Shown: in pieces, positions 58,528 to 64,000 of the stretch
How positions within the stretch are numbered: the stretch's first letter is position 1
Layout: the number at the start of each line of letters is the position of its first letter
Source: Theobroma cacao
Lineage: Eukaryota; Streptophyta; Magnoliopsida; Malvales; Malvaceae
Assembly (NCBI RefSeq): GCF_000208745.1
Contig: NC_030858.1
Location: forward strand, 16,985,470 to 17,049,469
Direction of reading: 5' to 3'
DNA: 64,000 bases
The notes under the pieces: generated by a model
Told to the model about the DNA's origin: nothing
Databases searched by the model: none
The model's input: only the letters and a program-made list of their open reading frames with translations
Program-made: the position numbers and the translations under genes

Positions 58528-60000
58528 CACCCCTAAACTTAAGATTTTGCTAGTCCTCAAGCAAAACATAAAAGAAAGAGTTACCACACTCCTAAACTTA
58601 AGATTTTGCTAGTCCTTGAGCAAAAACATAAAAGAAAACTAAACAAAACCAAACCATGTAAATGATGAAAACAATTTAAATAAAGAAAACAACTAAATAA
58701 AAAGAGATGAGTTGCATCAAGCTAATGATCTTCCGTAATTCCCTCATATGTTATCTTCAAATCTAAATCCAAGGTAAAACATAAATATTGTCGAAATTCA
58801 TGCTTCAATTCAAATGCAAGCTCATTCTCAAACAAATTTTCGTGTGTGTGTATAATTATTTACAAAGAACATCATGCAATCTGAATAAGTTTATGCAAGT
58901 GTAAAATTTAAATTAGTACAAGAATCCCATAGGTTTGCTTTTCATCTCTCTCTCCACTAATATAGACTAACACTTAATCAAGGATTCTTAGGTTTTTATC
59001 AAGCTTGTAATGTAAGGTTAGGGTAAAGGTAGGATAAGAGATATCATAAAGCTTAAATCACCCTAAGCACATAATCATTCTAAGACCATATAGAGCTCTA
59101 ATCATACTCCAAGTAACACCTTTCTTTTTCAACTTCAAACTTTTCTTTTATCAAACACTTTCTTCTTTTTTCTTTTCTTTTTCCTTTTTTTTCATCATAA
59201 TTTTTACACCTCTAAACTTATATTTTTCTATGATGGATAGCAAGGTGAATACTAATCATATTTGAATTTTTTTCAACAACTCCACCTTCTACGTTATTCA
59301 ATATCAAGCTTAATACACTTCCTAAAATGATTAACATACTTAAGAGTAAGGGATGCAAAATTGAAAATTTATTTATAGGTTTAGCTAAATAAATATGTGT
59401 CTGACAAAAAGAAGGTAATATTAGGCTCAAATGGGGTATACTTGGGATAAAAGTATATAAAAATAGGCTTAAAAGACTCAAACAGTCTAAAGATGGCCTA
59501 AATCATCTTCTTAACTATGTATTGCCTAGGATTTCATTTCGAGAGAAAATTAAACAAATTCTAGAATTCATGATATAATCCAAAATTCTACATCAACATA
59601 AACCTTCTCTAAATATGCATAACAATTCTAAGCAAAAGACAAAGTGTTGAATAAATGGAAACTCATTCTAACAATGATACTTAACATAAGAGTTTAGCAC
59701 AAACTCAAATAGTATCCATTTTTACCAAAAGCTAAAAATGAAAATAGAACTAAGTTCTCATCATTGGATAGAAAAATCATTAGAAAATTGGCACAACCAA
59801 CTATAACTTAAAATTCTTAAAGAAAAACATAAAGAAAAGTAAATGATCAGCTTAATGCCTAAAAACCATGAATGGAAATAAATAAATAAAAACAAAACAC
59901 AAAAGGAAAAAGCCATAGCTCAAAAACAATTTCAAACTCTCCCTTCAACTTAAATTAAACATTATCTTCCATGTTAAAAATAGATAAAGAAAGGTAAAAG
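58528..60000 (-). other. Athila copy 2, 3' untranslated region
   Basis: A non-coding counterpart of 24961-26552, with shared phrases on the minus strand. The frame at 59218-59481 is a chance reading of it. The first ~100 bases carry the duplicated polypurine-like phrase. Confidence 0.6.
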
Positions 60001-61089
60001 AATACTCCTTTGATCTTTGTGGGAATGCGGAGAAACTCTACTCTTCTTCTTCATCTTCCTCATTATCTCTTTTACTTGTAAGAGGATCTAGTTGAGTAGG
60101 AAAGCTGTTCATATACATTCCCATGTAGTTAACATAGGCTCAAAACATCAACTCTATGGCTCGATTGCTTTCCACTTGATATGACTTTTGTTGAGTATAC
60201 TAGAGCTCAAAACGTTCCTCTCTTTGAGGCAATGTCAAATTTTGGGATCAAGGTTGAGTAGCTTTAAGTCGTGGTGTAAAGGAAAAACTACCACCATCAG
60301 TAAAAGGTTCAAAAAATTTCAAAATAATACTCACATCAATGGGAGCTTTTTGACGGAACAATTGTTCACTTAAGTCCCAAAATACACAAGCTCTCCTGCA
60401 CAACGCAATTATCAAAGAAGGAAATCATAAACCATCTCATTTTGTACCATAAGTGTGTAGTGTGGCGTTAAAATTTTGCTAGCCAATGTTGATGGATTTT
60501 CCCATAACAATGGCATAAATAAGCATTGCTCGCTCCCATGTAACATCACTGATGTGGGTAAATGGAATCATTTTTGCCGCTAGGAAGTGCAACCACACCT
60601 TTATATCCTCTTCATCACATTAACTTTAAAGGATACCAGTTCATCCTTTGATATTTTCCATTGTTCACTTTCCTTACAAAGAATTGAGATTATCCCTTCC
60701 CTATCTTAATGCTCTCTCAAATATTGCCCATAGCCATCATCCTCGATGTTAGGAGTCTTGTAGAAATCATCGATGGCTTGGCTATGAAAAAGTACCTGTT
60801 TACCTTACACAAAAGTTGTACTATCAATATGTTCAAAAACATTAGCATAGTATTTTTTTACCACTAGTATGACGACTGCCTCTGGTTGGGCACAGAATTT
60901 TTACCAATGCTTTTTGTCAATATAGGCTTAAATTCCTAGGTAACGTATTAAAGCATCATCAAAACCCCTTTCTTGAATTGGAACTTTGTTGACAAAGGAG
61001 TTGTTATGTCTAGTGACAGCATCCATACACACAAACTTACTTCAATCTAAAGAACCACTCGCACTACTTCTCGTTCTCTTTGGTGCCAT
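60001..61089 (-). pseudogene. Athila copy 2 env-position ORF
   Basis: Starts with MAPKRTRSSASGS at 61089, then a stop, then QERGFDDALI.YLGI, CAQPEAVV.LVVKKYYANVFEHIDSTTFV, FHSQAIDDFYKTPNIEDDGYGQYL, and later WKISKDELVSFK and YAIV.GKSIN blocks in shifted frames. It matches the ORF at 24194-24960. No clear membrane segment is seen in the readable part. Broken by stops and frameshifts. Confidence 0.75.
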
Positions 61090-62280
61090 TATCAAATTTT
61101 CTAAAATAATTTCAAAACAACCAAAGCAAAGCACAACAAAGCAAAATTCACAGCAATTGCCTAATTCCAAAATTACTCTACCACAATCATCTCAATTATT
61201 AATTTCAATCTCCCAATTTTTAATTAATTGCAACCAGAATACTATCTCTTAAATTCTTAATAATCAACTAAATTAATTCAGCCACAATTCAATCTAAAAT
61301 CACAAATCTAAAACCACAATTCAAGTCACCAAAATCACAATTCTTAACAATTCTAACAAACCCAATATCATCAAAGCAAATTAACTTAACTAGCATGAAT
61401 TTTCACCAAAACTAATCAACAAATCGTTAAAATCAAGAACCAAGCACAAATTCTTCAATATTTATAAAAATCTTTTAAAAGAGAGAGAACTTACGTGAAG
61501 AAATTTGTTGCAACTTTTTTGTTGAATATTTGATGAAGATTGAATGAAGTTTTGATGGGTTTGGATGGAAGAAGTTGAGGAATTTGAGTGGGTGTGAGAT
61601 TTTTAAAGAGAATGGAGTTTATGGGAGAGTAAGAGAGAAAATCTTAAGAGAAATTAGGGGTTAGGGTCAATCTATTTCTCGAGGGGTTACATCTCGGACT
61701 TCGATGCCACAATGTTAGCCCTTGGGCGCTTTAGCGTCAACTTTTCTATCTCGTGTTCTTCTTGTCAAGCTTTTCAACATCGTGATGTTGGCCCTTGGGC
61801 ATTATGGTGCTGACTCTTTGTAAATAAAAAGTAAATAATACTTGTAAAAGAAATAATAAGTAATTGAAAAATAATGAAAAGTAATCTTAAAAAAAAAATT
61901 AAGTTTAGAACGTTTGGGTTACCTCCCAAGAAGTGCTTGATTTATAATCATTAGCTTGACCATTTCAAGTTCAATTGGCTTCAATCAGAGTGATTGAAGA
62001 CTTATGGCATTCAATTTAACCTCCTCAATAGTGCTTGAGTTGCTGACCATTCACTTTAAATGACTTATTCAAGTTTCCTTCAAACAATTTCACTGCTCCA
62101 TGGGGGAATACTTTTGTAACAACAAAAAGACCCGACCGTCTAGACTGGAGCTTACTAAGAAATATTCTCAATCGAGAATTATAAAGGAGAACATGTTGGC
62201 CTGGTTTAAAGTGACATTCGATGATCTTTTTGTCATGCCATCTCTTTGTCTTCTTGTTGTAGATATTTGCATTCTCATAA
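61090..62280 (-). other. Athila copy 2 spacer upstream of the env-position ORF
   Basis: A leader-like region with CT-rich text, GC-rich phrases around 61690-61800 ('cgatgttggcccttgggc') and the 'gggaggtaacccaaacg' segment (minus; near 61915-61930) that follows integrase in this family. Non-coding. Confidence 0.55.
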
Positions 62281-63200
62281 GCTTAAAGACAAAACTCATC
62301 CATCTCATCAAGTTGCAAGAGACACTTCTCACCAGTTACTTGGAGATCAAAATTTAGTTTCTTGATGGCCCAATACATGATATGCTCAAGTTCAACCGAA
62401 AAATGGCAAGCTTTTCTGAAAATCAATCTAAAAGAAGACATCCCAATCGGAGTTTTGTAGGTAGTCCTATAAGCCCATAATGCATCATCCAACCTCTTAG
62501 GCCAATCTTTTCTAGATGGACACACAGTTTTTTCCAAAATGCTTTTGATTTCTTTGTTGGATACTTCAGCTAAGCAATTTGTTTGTGAATGGTATGTTGT
62601 GACAATCTTATGTTTAACTCAATATTTAGTAAGGAGTGCCTCAAAATACATGTTGCAAAAGTGAGAACCTTCATCACTGATAATAACTCTAAGGGTGTCA
62701 AAACGAGTGAAGATATTCTTTTTCAAAAAGTTCAACACCATAGAGTCATTACTTAAGAATGTTGCAGCTTTAACCTATTTAGATATGTAATCAACAACAA
62801 CCAAGATATATGAATTATTGTATGAAGGGATAAATGGACCTATGAAGTCAAATCCCTAAACATCAAAATTCCCCACCTCAAGGATATTGTTGAAAGGCAT
62901 CTTCTATCTTCGTGAGATGTTGCCAACTTGTTGACATCTATCATACTTTTTAACAAAATAACGAGCATCTTTAAAAAAGGTAAGCCAATAAAAACCTTAT
63001 TGAAGAACCTTTACAGCAATTCTTATCCTCCATAATCTGAAGACTGACAATGGTAAAGTATATTCTCAATTTCATACTCTAGAACACACCTTCTAAGAAT
63101 TTGATCCCTACATCGCTTAAACAAGAAAGGCTCATCCCAAAGATAATATTTGATATCATGCAAGAATTTCATCTTTTATTGAGAGTTCAAATTAGGAGGG
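62281..63200 (-). pseudogene. Athila copy 2 integrase
   Basis: The zinc-binding part CDRCQQVGNI lies near 62930. The core has FDFIGPF, ISDEGSHF and AEVSNKEIK, so all three acidic residues are kept, unlike copy 1. The C-terminal part (62283-62537) has [22 protein letters not shown] and [17 protein letters not shown]. Stops occur within the core (for example in place of the Trp after YISK, and before VKHKIV). Confidence 0.85.
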
Positions 63201-63357
63201 AAATGATTACTTTTAATGTAGTTCACAAAATCAACATACCATGGTAATCTTTTCTACTTGTTCACATGAAACAACTACTCATCTGGAAAATTCTCATTAA
63301 TCATAGTTGAATTACCAGCTTGTGTCCCCTTCTCCAATCATGAAAGATGGTCTACCA

Positions 63358-63711
63358 CTAGATTTTTGTACCTGTTTTGTCACGAATTTCTAAGTCAAAT
63401 TCTTGTGGCAAAAACACACATCTTATTAAGCATGGTTTGGCATCTTTTTTTTCAATCAAATATTTTATTGTAGAATAATCAGTATAAATAATGACTTTAG
63501 TGCCGACAAAGTAGGAATTAAATTTATCAAATGCAAACATTATAGTAAATAGCTCCTTTTCAGCAATGGTGAAGTTCATCTGGGCATCAGTCAATGTTCT
63601 GCTGGCATAATAAATTAGATAATGTATCTTTTCTTTTCGTTGGCCTAAGACTGCGTTAATCGCATAATCACTTGCATCAAACATAAGCTCAAATAGAAGA
63701 CTCCAATCCAA
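63358..63711 (-). pseudogene. Athila copy 2 RNase H domain
   Basis: [21 protein letters not shown] contains the first catalytic Asp (in FDASD); [30 protein letters not shown] with the Glu, and [18 protein letters not shown] with the next Asp follow. This 117-codon stretch is open and is the best-kept pol segment in the window. Confidence 0.85.
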
Positions 63712-64000
63712 AGGATTGTGACAATAAGTGCAAAAACCAATCTCTTTTCTAGCTCCATAAATGCCTCAAAGCATGCATTATTAAAGTGGAAAGTTGTGTC
63801 TTTCTCTAAAAGGTTGCTTAGTGGCTTGAATATTTTAGAAAAATCTTTGATGAAGCACCTATAAAAATGAACATGACCAAGAAAACTTTGAATACCTTTC
63901 ACTAATGTCGAAGGTGGAAGTTTGTCAATTGTTTCAATCTTTGCTTTATTTATTTCTAAACCTTTGCTAGAAACTCTATGTCTAAGAACTATACCTTATT
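63712..64000 (-). pseudogene. Athila copy 2 reverse transcriptase, thumb/connection part
   Basis: VLRHRVSSKGLEI then VKGIQSFLGHVHFYRCFIKDFSKI and [18 protein letters not shown]. This follows the point where copy 1 breaks off. It overlaps the RNase H frame by a shift near 63650-63700. Continues beyond 64000. Confidence 0.8.

Larger units (their letters stand above)
56949..64000 (-). mobile_element. Athila-type Ty3/gypsy retrotransposon, copy 2 (runs off window)
   Basis: Minus-strand order: reverse transcriptase end (63712-64000), RNase H (63358-63711), integrase (about 62280-63200), spacer, env-position ORF (starts 61089), long 3' untranslated region, polypurine tract and 3' LTR (56949-58527). 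The 5' part lies beyond the window. All frames have stops. It keeps the RNase H region that copy 1 has lost. Confidence 0.9.

Noticed and set aside
59218..59481. 87-codon minus frame with a hydrophobic start
   Set aside because: It looks like a secreted peptide but lies in the Athila 3' untranslated region and is not matched in copy 1.

Overview
This is nuclear DNA from a flowering plant. I see no bacterial or organellar signature. The window is AT-rich, has short gene islands with plant-type TATA boxes, carries an intronless family-1 glycosyltransferase, and is mostly filled by decayed plant LTR retrotransposons of the Ty3/gypsy Athila type and the Ty1/copia SIRE/Maximus type, plus MULE and hAT DNA transposons. 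A dicot (probably a rosid tree or shrub) fits best, but the sequence alone does not fix the species. A 5-base run of N at 3419-3423 lies in an (AT)n tract.

Only two genes look intact and recognisable. A 67-residue CxxC zinc-ribbon-like protein lies at 12242-12445 (+). A 487-residue UDP-glycosyltransferase of the UGT73 (scopoletin/phenylpropanoid glucosyltransferase-like) type lies at 38956-40419 (+). A third, weaker candidate is an 82-residue hydrophilic protein at 36669-36917 (-), with an ABRE-like ACGTGGC close upstream. These sit in two small non-repetitive islands (about 11.5-13.6 kb and 35.3-41.1 kb).

The rest is layered transposon sequence. From left to right: a copia LTR fragment (1-1205); mixed AT-rich sequence; a 2.8-kb gypsy-type LTR (5161-7925); a likely non-autonomous DNA element (about 9.75-10.64 kb); a copia gag-protease relic (13.6-15.9 kb); Athila copy 1 (16.6-28.2 kb), whose reverse transcriptase is split by a 1361-bp solo copia LTR with a perfect 5-bp target duplication; a second Athila gag/protease fragment (28.2-29.2 kb); a copia LTR (29.2-35.3 kb) holding a second copia element, which holds a gypsy LTR. 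After the UGT gene comes a decayed Mutator-like element (about 41.1-48.4 kb) with ~20-bp repeat arrays at both ends, broken by an inverted pair of Athila LTRs and by a gypsy LTR. Then come a copia LTR fragment between 255-bp direct repeats (50.1-51.6 kb), a copia pol fragment, two related gypsy-type LTRs (one with a hAT-like insertion), and Athila copy 2 on the minus strand, running off the right edge.

The most unusual signal is that at least five LTR families here each carry their own array of short palindromic or near-palindromic motifs: CTTAGTCGACTAAG, TTAACCGATTAA, TCGCTGCAGCGA, GTATCGATAC and CTCGATCCT-type. The motif differs by family, but the layout of many copies, often in pairs 15-30 bp apart, recurs. 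In the copia families the arrays lie upstream of the LTR TATA box. I know of no standard annotation term for this. No CRISPR array, tRNA or rRNA gene was seen.
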